DNA of 64,000 nucleotides. It comes from an uncultured Lachnospiraceae bacterium (GTDB taxonomy: Bacteria > Bacillota > Clostridia > Lachnospirales > Lachnospiraceae). The notes beneath the pieces are model-generated. The model was not told the origin of the DNA. It saw only the letters and a program-made list of their open reading frames with translations, and did not search any database. Both the position numbers and the translations under genes were made by a program. Below are positions 34,457 through 42,434 of this stretch, piece after piece (position 1 is the first letter of the stretch; every line of letters starts with the position of its first letter). Where the stretch lies: assembly GCA_910578715.1 (NCBI GenBank), contig CAJTRL010000007.1, positions 18,899 through 82,898 on the forward strand. Direction: 5' to 3'.

Positions 34457-35152
34457 ATGAATAAATCATCCATCGCCATCATTACGGCAAGAGGCGGAAG
34501 CAAACGGATTCCGCACAAAAATATAAAAGACTTTTGCGGAAAGCCGATTATCAATTACTCCATAGAAGCGGCGCTTGAATCAGAACTTTTTACGGAAGTC
34601 ATGGTTTCTACCGACGATGAGGAAATAGCCCGGATTGCCGGACAGGCGGGAGCAAAAGTGCCTTTCATGCGCAGCAGCAAGAACGCGGGAGACTACGCTT
34701 CCACTGACGATGTGCTTCTGGAAGTGCTGAACTGGTATCGGAAACAGGGAAGAGAATTTGAGACCTTTTGCTGTCTGTACCCGACGGCCCCTTTTATTAC
34801 GGCGCAGAAGCTGCAAAAGGCAATGGCGATGCTGGAAAAAGCGGATTCCGTCATGCCGGTGACGGCCTTTTCCTATCCGCCGCAGAGATGCGTTGTTCTG
34901 AATGAACAGGGAGAACTGCGGATGAAATGGCCGGAACATGCGAAAACCCGTTCCCAGGACCTGGAACCTTATTACCATGACTGCGGGCAGTTCTATTGCT
35001 GCCGGACGAAGCCTTTTCTTGAGTACGGAACGACGGACCTTCCGCATATGATGCCCCTGTTTGTCAGTGGGCTGGAAGTACAGGATATTGATAATCAGGA
35101 TGACTGGGAGATTGCGGAACTGAAATATCGGAAGATGAAAGGAGAGGGATAA
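34457..35152 (+). CDS. pseF: Pseudaminic acid cytidylyltransferase
   Basis: Activates pseudaminic acid with CTP to CMP-pseudaminic acid, the donor for transfer. The 231-residue protein has the CMP-sialate synthetase motif IITARGGSKRIPHKNIKDF, then KPIINYSIEAA, VSTDDEEIA, LYPTAPFI and the C-terminal DIDNQDDWEIAELKY metal-binding stretch. AAAGAGG precedes the start. It overlaps the methyltransferase gene by one base (TAATG). Confidence 0.94.
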   Translation: MNKSSIAIITARGGSKRIPHKNIKDFCGKPIINYSIEAALESELFTEVMVSTDDEEIARIAGQAGAKVPFMRSSKNAGDYASTDDVLLEVLNWYRKQGREFETFCCLYPTAPFITAQKLQKAMAMLEKADSVMPVTAFSYPPQRCVVLNEQGELRMKWPEHAKTRSQDLEPYYHDCGQFYCCRTKPFLEYGTTDLPHMMPLFVSGLEVQDIDNQDDWEIAELKYRKMKGEG

Positions 35153-35955
35153 TGACCCATAAAAGCGTAATAGGAGGCGGACGGGCCGCCGATGTGGAGA
35201 AAGTCGGGCTGGATTCCCTTGCGGCCCATGAAATGAATACGGCGTTCTGGAATACGGTTGGAAGCGATTTGTTAGGCGCTACGAGCCTTCCCCGATGGGG
35301 CGCATTTCTTTCGGAAAAGAAGCTGCACTTGCTGGATGGAGCAGACGGAGTCAGAAAGAAAAGGGTACTTGAAATAGGCTGTGGAAATGGCCGCTCGTTA
35401 AAATATGCCGCAGAAAAAGGAGCTGCTGAGCTTTGGGGAATGGATATTTCATCCATGCAGCTTGAGCGGACAAAGGAATATCTGGATTCCTGTGGGGTGG
35501 AGGCAAAACTTGTCTGTTCGCCGATGGAAAACGATTGTGGAATACCAGAAGGATATTTTGACATTGTCTATTCCGTATACGCGATTGGCTGGACGACGGA
35601 TTTGGACGAGACTTTTCGCCAAATTAATTCCTATCTTAGAAAAGGCGGTATTTTCATTTTCAGCTGGTCGCATCCGATTCATAAATGCGTTTCACAGGAA
35701 GAAGGAAAGTTTGTCTTTTCCAATTCTTATTTTGACGAATCGTGGTATTCGGTTCCGATGGGAGATGAAAACTTTATGCTTTCAAACCGCAAGATGTCAA
35801 CCTACATCAATGCGCTGGCAAGAAACGGATTTTTGACAGAGCAGCTTATTGAGGAAAACGATGACGGGTTGTTTTTGGAGGACTGCGACAGTCCTTTTGG
35901 GAAAAAAGCAGAAATGCTGCCGGTGACTTTTGTTATCGAGGCGCGGAAGTTGTAA
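35152..35955 (+). CDS. SAM-dependent class I methyltransferase
   Basis: A 267-residue protein with a Rossmann-type methyltransferase domain: EIGCGNG at residues 74-80 (motif I), WGMDISSMQLER (motif II acidic residue), FDIVYSVYAIGWTTDLD, and LRKGGIFIFSWSHP (motif IV/V region). It is translationally coupled to pseF and precedes pseI, so it probably modifies pseudaminic acid, its N-acyl group or the finished glycan by methylation. The exact target is not predictable. Confidence 0.86.
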   Translation: MTHKSVIGGGRAADVEKVGLDSLAAHEMNTAFWNTVGSDLLGATSLPRWGAFLSEKKLHLLDGADGVRKKRVLEIGCGNGRSLKYAAEKGAAELWGMDISSMQLERTKEYLDSCGVEAKLVCSPMENDCGIPEGYFDIVYSVYAIGWTTDLDETFRQINSYLRKGGIFIFSWSHPIHKCVSQEEGKFVFSNSYFDESWYSVPMGDENFMLSNRKMSTYINALARNGFLTEQLIEENDDGLFLEDCDSPFGKKAEMLPVTFVIEARKL

Positions 35956-35981
35956 CGACGGAGAGGGAGACAACATTAAAG

Positions 35982-37031
35982 ATGAAAAAAGAATTTCAAA
36001 TTGGGAAAAAAACCATAGGGGAAAATCATCCCGTTTTTTGCGTTGCGGAAATGTCAGGGAATCATTTGAAAGATTATGGAAGGGCCGTGGAAATTATTCA
36101 TGCGGCAAAAGAAGCGGGGGCCGACGCCGTGAAATTGCAGACCTATACGGCGGACAGCCTTTCTTTAGACTGCGATAACGAATATTTTCAGATACATGGC
36201 GGTCTCTGGGACGGAATGACGGAGTACAAATTATATGAAGAGGCGTCTACGCCCTGGGAATGGCAGCCCAAACTGAAAGAACTGGCGGAAAGTCTGGGAA
36301 TGGAATGCTTCTCTTCGCCTTTTGACGCGACATCCGTGGAGTTTATGAAAGACTGTAATATGCCGGCCTATAAGATTGCGTCTTATGAAATCAACGATAT
36401 TCCTCTGATACGGAAAATTGCCGCGCTGCATAAGCCGGTGATTCTTGCGACAGGTATCGCACACCTGGAAGACATCGAACGGGCTCTGCGTGTCTGCCGG
36501 GAAGAGGGAAACGAGGAAGTCATGCTGTTAAAATGCGTTTCCGCTTACCCGACGCCCTACGAAGATATTAATCTTGCCATGATACTCACGCTGACGGAAA
36601 CCTTTGACTGCCTGACCGGGCTCTCCGACCATTCGATGGGAAGCGCCGTAGCGGCCGGTGCCGTACCGCTCGGCATCAGGATGGTGGAAAAACACCTGAC
36701 CCTGCGGCGCGCCGACGGCGGCCCGGACGGCGCCTTTTCCATGGAGCCGGAGGAGTTTGGGGAAATGGTACGGCATATCCGTATCGTTGAAAAAGCGCTC
36801 GGCTCTTCCGCTTATGCGCTGACAGAGAAACAGGAAAAGGAGCGGAGCGGTTCCAGGTCCCTGTTTGTCGTGAAAGATATCAGGGCGGGGGAAAAACTCA
36901 CACCGGAAAATATTCGTTCCATCAGGCCGGGATATGGTCTGCATACGATGTATTACGAGGAAGTGCTCGGAAAGAGTGCGCTTCGGGATATTGAGCGGGG
37001 AACGCCGCTCGACTGGGGGATGTTCCGGTGA
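35982..37031 (+). CDS. pseI: Pseudaminic acid synthase
   Basis: Condenses 2,4-diacetamido-2,4,6-trideoxy-L-altrose with phosphoenolpyruvate. The 349-residue protein has a NeuB barrel (VFCVAEMSGNHLKDYGRA, ADAVKLQTYTADSL, FSSPFDATSVEF, YKIASYEINDIPLI) and a C-terminal SAF domain with SRSLFVVKDIRAGEKLT and IRPGYGLH. The FQIHGGLWDGMTEYKLYEEA region matches PseI rather than sialic acid synthase. It is the last gene of the pse set and is followed by a terminator. Confidence 0.95.
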   Translation: MKKEFQIGKKTIGENHPVFCVAEMSGNHLKDYGRAVEIIHAAKEAGADAVKLQTYTADSLSLDCDNEYFQIHGGLWDGMTEYKLYEEASTPWEWQPKLKELAESLGMECFSSPFDATSVEFMKDCNMPAYKIASYEINDIPLIRKIAALHKPVILATGIAHLEDIERALRVCREEGNEEVMLLKCVSAYPTPYEDINLAMILTLTETFDCLTGLSDHSMGSAVAAGAVPLGIRMVEKHLTLRRADGGPDGAFSMEPEEFGEMVRHIRIVEKALGSSAYALTEKQEKERSGSRSLFVVKDIRAGEKLTPENIRSIRPGYGLHTMYYEEVLGKSALRDIERGTPLDWGMFR

Positions 37032-37065
37032 AAAGGCAGTTACGATATCGAAAAGTTTTTTGGAG

Positions 37066-37101
37066 AACAGGCAGGGCATTTGCTTTGCCTGTTTTATTTT
37101 T
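37066..37101 (+). terminator. Rho-independent terminator after pseI
   Basis: AACAGGCA at 37066-37073 pairs perfectly with TGCCTGTT at 37086-37093, and a T-rich run follows. Confidence 0.85.
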
Positions 37102-37112
37102 ATCACCTTAAA

Positions 37113-37148
37113 TTAATTACATCATTTTTAGAGAAATGATGTAATTAA
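37113..37148. promoter_or_regulatory. 15-bp perfect palindrome just upstream of the Fic/hsd promoter
   Basis: TTAATTACATCATTT (37113-37127) is mirrored exactly by 37134-37148 around TTAGAG. It ends two bases before the -35 hexamer. The position suits an operator; it could also act as a weak terminator on either strand. Confidence 0.65.
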
Positions 37149-37150
37149 AC

Positions 37151-37179
37151 TTGACAATGATAAAACAACCATGTATAGT
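37151..37179 (+). promoter_or_regulatory. Sigma-A promoter of the Fic-hsd operon
   Basis: Consensus TTGACA at 37151-37156, 17 bp, TATAGT at 37174-37179. The Fic start codon lies 75 bases downstream. Confidence 0.85.
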
Positions 37180-37253
37180 AAAATAAAATCATATTTTTCA
37201 AAATACCGAAAATTCAGATGATTTTGGAAAAAACGGGAAGGATATGTTCTTAA

Positions 37254-38315
37254 ATGCGAATCTACGATTACCGGGGAAAATGGCAGAAACTGCTGACGCC
37301 CGATATTGTGTCATTACTTACTACGATACACGAGTATAAGGGCGAACAGAATTTGTTTATAGAGGCAAAAGCGGATTCTCTGGCACAGCTGCTTGAGGTG
37401 GCGAGAATCCAAAGTACAGAGGCGTCGAACAGAATAGAAGGAATCCAGGCGTCCGACGAAAGGCTAAAGGCGCTTGTCAAGGACAAAACGATGCCGAAGA
37501 CGAGGAATGAACGCGAAATAGCGGGCTATCGGGATGTACTGAAAACGATTCATGAAAGTTATGAACACATTCCGTTGAAATCTTCGATGATTTTGCAGCT
37601 GCATCGCAATCTTTATAAATTTGAAGGCTACGATATCGGTGGAAAATATAAAACTGTGGATAATCTGATTGAAGAAGAGAAGGGTGATGGAACCGTATCT
37701 GTCAGATTCAGGCCCGTACCCGCATGGGAAACCGCGGAGTCGGTCGAAAAACTGTGCGGTGCTTTTCAGGAAGCGTCAGCGATGGAAAAAGCGGATTCCC
37801 TGCTTTTAATATTTATGTTTATTCTCGATTTTTTGTGCATTCATCCTTTCCGCGACGGCAACGGCCGGATGAGCAGACTGCTGACATTGCTCCTTTTGTA
37901 CCGGGAAGGCTATATTGTCGGGAAGTATATCAGCATTGAAAAGCAAATAGAAATATCGAAAGATAATTATTACGACGCGCTGAAGGAGAGCTCGGCCGGA
38001 TGGCAAGAGAATGAAAATGATTACGCTCCTTTTGTACAATATATGCTGGAAGTATTGGCCAGCGTATACAGAGAGTTTTCTTCGCGAGTCGCATTGCTGA
38101 CGACGGAGGGACTGTCCAAACCTGGACGGGTGCGAAAACTCATTCAGGAAACGGTTGGAACGGTGACAAAGGCAGAAATTTTAAAAAAATGCCCTGATAT
38201 CAGTCAGATTACCGTACAGCGCGCGTTGGCGGAACTTGTCGAATCCGGTGAAGTATTGAAAATCGGTGGTGGAAGATATACAAAATATACCTGGAGTGGA
38301 GAGAATGAAAAATGA
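37254..38315 (+). CDS. Fic-family protein with C-terminal winged helix
   Basis: A 353-residue protein. It has the complete catalytic motif HPFRDGNGRMSR (His197), which transfers AMP or another nucleotide part to target hydroxyls, and an N-terminal self-inhibitory helix with SNRIEG (Ser58, Glu62, Gly63). The last 70 residues form a winged helix (TKAEILKKCPDISQITVQRALAEL read as two helices), so it can probably bind DNA. It overlaps hsdM by four bases. Fic proteins of this layout are common next to type I restriction genes; its target here is unknown. Confidence 0.9.
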   Translation: MRIYDYRGKWQKLLTPDIVSLLTTIHEYKGEQNLFIEAKADSLAQLLEVARIQSTEASNRIEGIQASDERLKALVKDKTMPKTRNEREIAGYRDVLKTIHESYEHIPLKSSMILQLHRNLYKFEGYDIGGKYKTVDNLIEEEKGDGTVSVRFRPVPAWETAESVEKLCGAFQEASAMEKADSLLLIFMFILDFLCIHPFRDGNGRMSRLLTLLLLYREGYIVGKYISIEKQIEISKDNYYDALKESSAGWQENENDYAPFVQYMLEVLASVYREFSSRVALLTTEGLSKPGRVRKLIQETVGTVTKAEILKKCPDISQITVQRALAELVESGEVLKIGGGRYTKYTWSGENEK

Positions 38316-39829
38316 TTACGGGAGAACTCAAAAATAAAATTGACAACATATGGGAAATGTTCTGGACCGGCGGACTGACAAACCCGCTGGATGTGATAGA
38401 GCAAATGACCTATCTAATGTTTATCAAGGACCTGGACGACGCGGACAATATCCACATCAAAGAGAGCGCAATGCTGGGACTTCCCTATGAAAGCATGTTT
38501 GCGGGAGAAATTACCGTCGGGGAAAGAAGCGTTGACGGCGGACGGTTGAAATGGAGCGTATTTCGGGATTTCCCGGCGCAGAAGATGTATACCACCATGC
38601 AGGAATGGGTTTTTCCGTTCATCAAAGAACTGCACGGGGATAAGGAAAGTGCCTATTCCAAATATATGAGCGACGCTATTTTTAAGATACCAACGCCCCT
38701 TATGCTGGATAAAATCGTCAATGCGATGGATGAAATGTATGCGCAGATGGAATCCATCGGAAACGCCGACACAAAAGGCGATGTGTACGAGTATCTGCTT
38801 TCCAAGCTGGCGACGGCCGGCGTCAATGGGCAGTTTCGGACGCCGAGGCATATCATTAAAATGATGGTGGAACTGATGGAGCCTGAGCCTGACGAGATAA
38901 TCTGCGACCCTGCCTGCGGCACTTCCGGCTTTTTGGTGGCGGCCTGTGAATATCTCCGGGAGAAAAGGAAAGAAGAAATTTTTTTTGACCGGAAAAATAA
39001 AGAGCATTACATGAACCACATGTTTCACGGTTTCGATATGGACCGGACAATGCTGCGCATCGGTGCAATGAACATGATGACGCATGGTGTGGAAAATCCT
39101 TTTATCGAATACCGGGATAGCCTGTCCGACCAGAATGCGGACAGGGATAAATATAGCCTTATTCTGGCAAATCCGCCCTTTAAGGGGAGCCTGGATTACG
39201 ATATCGTGGCCGCGGATTTGTTAAAAGTATGCAAGACCAAAAAGACGGAGCTTTTGTTTCTTGCCTTGTTTATCAAAATGCTGAAAAAGGGCGGCCGCTG
39301 TGCATGTATTGTGCCGGACGGCGTGTTGTTCGGTTCGTCTACGGCGCATAAGGCAATCCGAAAGGAACTGGTGGAGGAAAACAGACTGGAAGCCGTCATT
39401 TCCATGCCTTCGGGTGTGTTTAAACCCTATGCGGGTGTCTCGACAGCGATTTTGATTTTTACCAGAACAGGACATGGCGGGACCGATAAAGTCTGGTTTT
39501 ACGACATGAAGGCAGATGGAAGGAGCCTTGATGATAAGCGTGTGGAAGTCCAAGAAAACGATATTCCGGATATCATAGCGAGGTTTAAGAAGCGGGAAGC
39601 CGAGACTGACAGGAAACGCACGGAGCAGTCCTTTTTCGTGCCGAAGCAGGAGATTGCAGAAAATGAATACGACCTTTCCATCAACAAATATAAAGAAACA
39701 GAGTATGTACCAGTGGAATACCCGTCAACGTCCGAGATTATGGCGGAAATCAGAAGGCTTGAAGTGCAGATAGGGGCGGAGCTGGACGAGTTGGAGAGGC
39801 TGCTGGGGGAGGGGCATAAGCGCTTGTAA
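38312..39829 (+). CDS. hsdM: Type I restriction-modification system, DNA methyltransferase subunit
   Basis: A 505-residue N6-adenine methyltransferase. An N-terminal helical domain (residues 1-150) is followed by the catalytic domain with DPACGTSGFLVAACEYL (SAM binding, near 199) and NPPFKGSLDYD (catalytic NPPF, near 286), then FVPKQEI and LSINKYKETEY near the C-terminus. It works as HsdM2S. Its start overlaps the Fic stop as ATGA. The next genes are three small frames rather than hsdS. Confidence 0.96.
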   Translation: MITGELKNKIDNIWEMFWTGGLTNPLDVIEQMTYLMFIKDLDDADNIHIKESAMLGLPYESMFAGEITVGERSVDGGRLKWSVFRDFPAQKMYTTMQEWVFPFIKELHGDKESAYSKYMSDAIFKIPTPLMLDKIVNAMDEMYAQMESIGNADTKGDVYEYLLSKLATAGVNGQFRTPRHIIKMMVELMEPEPDEIICDPACGTSGFLVAACEYLREKRKEEIFFDRKNKEHYMNHMFHGFDMDRTMLRIGAMNMMTHGVENPFIEYRDSLSDQNADRDKYSLILANPPFKGSLDYDIVAADLLKVCKTKKTELLFLALFIKMLKKGGRCACIVPDGVLFGSSTAHKAIRKELVEENRLEAVISMPSGVFKPYAGVSTAILIFTRTGHGGTDKVWFYDMKADGRSLDDKRVEVQENDIPDIIARFKKREAETDRKRTEQSFFVPKQEIAENEYDLSINKYKETEYVPVEYPSTSEIMAEIRRLEVQIGAELDELERLLGEGHKRL

Positions 39830-39879
39830 ATAAATATAAAGCGTATTAAAAACGATTTGAATGAAAGAGAGACAGAACT

Positions 39880-40095
39880 ATGAATCAAGAGATATTTTCG
39901 TTTGTTATATATATGATTCACGCATGCGCAAACCAATGGGAGCAGAAGCCTTCTGAGGTATACAAAAATATGAAAAGTACAGATTGCATTAAGGGGTTTC
40001 TGGTGCCTAATTATGAAATTCTTCACACACAAAGCACGAAGTACATTATGGAAGATATTAAGGAATATTTTCATGTCAGGGGGATATCTATATGA
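39880..40095 (+). CDS. DUF3791-family small protein
   Basis: A 71-residue protein: FSFVIYMIHACANQWEQKPSEVYK followed by IKGFLVPNYEILHTQ and EDIKEYFHVRG. This matches the DUF3791 pattern, a helical protein routinely encoded with DUF3990 in Firmicutes and thought to be its partner or antitoxin (unproven). It is the first of three genes linked by ATGA overlaps between hsdM and hsdS. The cassette is visibly richer in A and T than hsdM or hsdR. Confidence 0.75.
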   Translation: MNQEIFSFVIYMIHACANQWEQKPSEVYKNMKSTDCIKGFLVPNYEILHTQSTKYIMEDIKEYFHVRGISI

Positions 40096-40577
40096 ATGTT
40101 TATCATGGCTCAAATGTGATTGTAAAATTTCCAGATATAAAACATTCCTTTCGGCCTCTGGACTTTGGGAAAGGGTTTTATGTGACAGCAGTAAAGGAAC
40201 AGGCTGAACGATGGGCGATAAGAAAGGCTGATATTTGTGGAACAGACAAGGCCGTCATTACAGTCTATAAGATGATGGAGGATTTAAATGGTTTGACTTG
40301 TAAATATTTTGAAGAGGATTTAGCGGAGTGGATTGATTTTGTATGTAAGTGCCGTGATGAAGAAAAAGATTATTTACAGTATGACTTAATCAGAGGGAAG
40401 GTGGCAAACGATAAGGTATTCAGGGTTGTAGATATGTATCATTCTGGTATCTGGGATAAGGAAAGAGCTTTGAAAGAAATAAAAGTATATCCTGACTATG
40501 ACCAGATAGCTTTTATAAGCCAAAGAGCGATAAATCAATTATTATATTATGAATCATTTTATGAGGTAAAGATATGA
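40092..40577 (+). CDS. DUF3990 protein, ADP-ribosyltransferase-like
   Basis: A 161-residue protein opening with MNVYHGSNVIV. A Tyr-His-Gly-Ser strand followed by DFGKGFYVTAVKEQAERWA is the NAD-binding signature of the ADP-ribosyltransferase fold. The C-terminal DQIAFISQRAINQLLYYES supplies the third conserved segment. DUF3990 lies in that clan; the substrate and activity are not established. Start and stop overlap the flanking small genes as ATGA, so the three are made together. Probable toxin-like effector of the restriction locus. Confidence 0.75.
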   Translation: MNVYHGSNVIVKFPDIKHSFRPLDFGKGFYVTAVKEQAERWAIRKADICGTDKAVITVYKMMEDLNGLTCKYFEEDLAEWIDFVCKCRDEEKDYLQYDLIRGKVANDKVFRVVDMYHSGIWDKERALKEIKVYPDYDQIAFISQRAINQLLYYESFYEVKI

Positions 40578-40798
40578 ATGAAGAGACATTAGAACGTGTA
40601 TATCAGGAAAATCTTGAAGAGCGGATAATTGCATATTTAGTAAAAATATGTAATTTATCTTATGAAAAAGCAATGGATATATATTACAGCAGTAATTTGT
40701 CTGATAAGATATATCATGGGAAAAATGGAATACAGTATCTGGATTATAAGGTATTGGTTCAGATACTGCTTGATACGGAGAAAGAGTTATTAGATTGA
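40574..40798 (+). CDS. Small helical protein of the DUF3791/DUF3990 cassette
   Basis: A 74-residue acidic protein: MNEETLERVYQENLEERIIA, then NLSYEKAMDIYYSSNLSDKI and GIQYLDYKVLVQILL. It resembles the second small partner often seen after DUF3990 genes. Its function is unknown; an antitoxin or targeting role is a guess. It is coupled to DUF3990 by ATGA overlap and followed 30 bases later by hsdS. Confidence 0.6.
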   Translation: MNEETLERVYQENLEERIIAYLVKICNLSYEKAMDIYYSSNLSDKIYHGKNGIQYLDYKVLVQILLDTEKELLD

Positions 40799-40828
40799 GA
40801 ATGTGGGAAGGGTTTGAGGGGATGATGT

Positions 40829-41989
40829 ATGCGAAAAAAATTATCAGGTATATGTAAATTTTATTCTGGTACGGGATTTCCTTTAAAATACCAAGGCAAG
40901 ACTCATGGTAAATTGCCATTTTATAAAGTGGGAGATATTACCAATAATGTAATGCAGGGAAATACTAATCTGAAGTTATGTAATAATTATATTTCTGATG
41001 TCGAAGCCGAAGAAATCGGGGGGACAATTATTCCGCCTAATACGGTTGTATTTGCTAAAATCGGCGAGGCTTTGCGATTAAATAGACGGGCCATAACAAC
41101 GGTAAAATGTCTGATTGATAATAATGTAATGGGAATCGCTCCAATTGAGTCAGAAGTCAGTCTAAAATATTTATATTATTTTATGTGTAATTTGAAAATG
41201 GAGCTTCTTGCTGAATCTACAACGGTTCCTTCCGTAAGAAAAAGTAAGTTGGAAGAATTGGAAATTGATTTGCCTGATTTACAAGAGCAACATAATATAG
41301 AGAAAATATTGGATGGAGCATCAGCTCTTATACAATTGCGTAAGATACAATTAGAACAGTATGAGAAACTTATTAAATCCCGCTTTGTGGAGATGTTTGG
41401 GGATATAACATTAAATCCTTTTAAATGGAAAAAGGAATGCTTGCAGAGTCATATAGATATGATTACAGGATATCCATTTGATAGTAATAAATATTCAATC
41501 GAAGGCATTAAGATATGTGGGGGCTTAATAATTATGCCGAATTGTATTAAGTGGGAAGAGTGTAAGTACTGGGAGTCTGGCGATGGCTATGAGCAGTTCT
41601 TTTTAGACGCAGACGATATTGTCCTGGCGCTTGACCGTCCATGGATTTCAGAGGGGTTGAAAATAGGGATGGTACATAGCAGTGATTTACCTGCATTATT
41701 AATACAGCGCACAGCGAGAATCAGGGGAAAAGATATGGAACAAAAATTTTTACTGTATCTTCTCAAAGATGAAGCATTTAAAAGACAATGTACAGTTACA
41801 GGTTCACTGGTACCGCATATCTCCAATAAGGATATTAACAATTACGAAGTAATTGTTCCACCATTAGAACTGCAGCGGCGATTTGCAACTTTTGTTGGAC
41901 AGGTAGAAAAATTAAAAGTTACTGCCAAGAAATCATTGAGAGAAACACAAAAATTTTTTGACAGTTTAGTGCAGAGTTATTTCGGCTGA
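40829..41989 (+). CDS. hsdS: Type I restriction-modification system, specificity subunit
   Basis: A 386-residue protein with two target-recognition domains (about residues 1-150 and 190-350). Each is followed by a helical spacer: LPDLQEQHNIEKILDGASAL... and VPPLELQRRFATFVGQVEKL. The segment EQYEKLIKSRFVEMFGD between the halves is typical. It sets the recognised sequence for both methylation and cutting. Its A+T content is well above that of hsdM and hsdR, as is usual for exchanged specificity genes. GAGGGG lies upstream of the start. Confidence 0.93.
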   Translation: MRKKLSGICKFYSGTGFPLKYQGKTHGKLPFYKVGDITNNVMQGNTNLKLCNNYISDVEAEEIGGTIIPPNTVVFAKIGEALRLNRRAITTVKCLIDNNVMGIAPIESEVSLKYLYYFMCNLKMELLAESTTVPSVRKSKLEELEIDLPDLQEQHNIEKILDGASALIQLRKIQLEQYEKLIKSRFVEMFGDITLNPFKWKKECLQSHIDMITGYPFDSNKYSIEGIKICGGLIIMPNCIKWEECKYWESGDGYEQFFLDADDIVLALDRPWISEGLKIGMVHSSDLPALLIQRTARIRGKDMEQKFLLYLLKDEAFKRQCTVTGSLVPHISNKDINNYEVIVPPLELQRRFATFVGQVEKLKVTAKKSLRETQKFFDSLVQSYFG

Positions 41990-42039
41990 TGATACATAGA
42001 CAGATACGGTTACTATATAGAAAACTTGCTATAATATGT

Positions 42040-42434
42040 TCACAGAAATAGAGATTATGCCAATGCTTATACGACGCAATTTGTTATAGAAAAAGATAGA
42101 ATATATACCAAAAAAGTAATTTACCACATGGACATGGCAAGTTACAGCTGAATAAATTTGAACCTTTTCCTAAAACCCGCCAATTTCTAAGGTGTTTCGG
42201 GAGATTGGAATTGCGAATGAATTGGGGGTCCGGGATGCTGTCCGTATTCTGGAATCAGCGCCATCAACGCCGGCAAGAAAAATTGCCAAGAAGCTGCACC
42301 TTTCCGAAGGCGGCGTGCGATACCATATTAATAAGCTAAAACAAGCCGGAATCCTGGAACAAACATATTGGTCCAATCAAAAAAGAAAGCTGGATAATAC
42401 ACAATTAACCTGGCAGGGAGGAACAATCCAATGA
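42040..42434 (+). pseudogene. Remnant of a RecG-like/AlbA_2 ATP-binding regulator
   Basis: Fragments in shifting frames recall the C-terminal part of the AlbA_2/HATPase_c_4 proteins: FVIEKDRIYT near 42085, then NLPHGHGKLQLNKFEPFPK, then, after a one-base shift near 42174, PISKVFREIGIANELG. The usual glycine-rich segment after ELG is missing. The last part (42192-42434) is an open frame encoding a winged helix, ARKIAKKLHLSEGGVRYHI. It may still be translated as an 80-residue protein from GTG 42192, but the parent gene is broken. It lies between hsdS and hsdR. Confidence 0.65.

Noticed and set aside
24038..37031. Flagellin glycosylation as the purpose of pseudaminic acid
   Set aside because: There are no flagellar, Maf or motility genes in the window, and the context is lipid-linked polymer synthesis. 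It cannot be excluded from outside the window.
39499..40113. 204-codon minus-strand frame across the end of hsdM and the DUF3791 gene
   Set aside because: It crosses two sense genes, is rich in Ser/Ile/Leu without motifs, and lacks a ribosome site.
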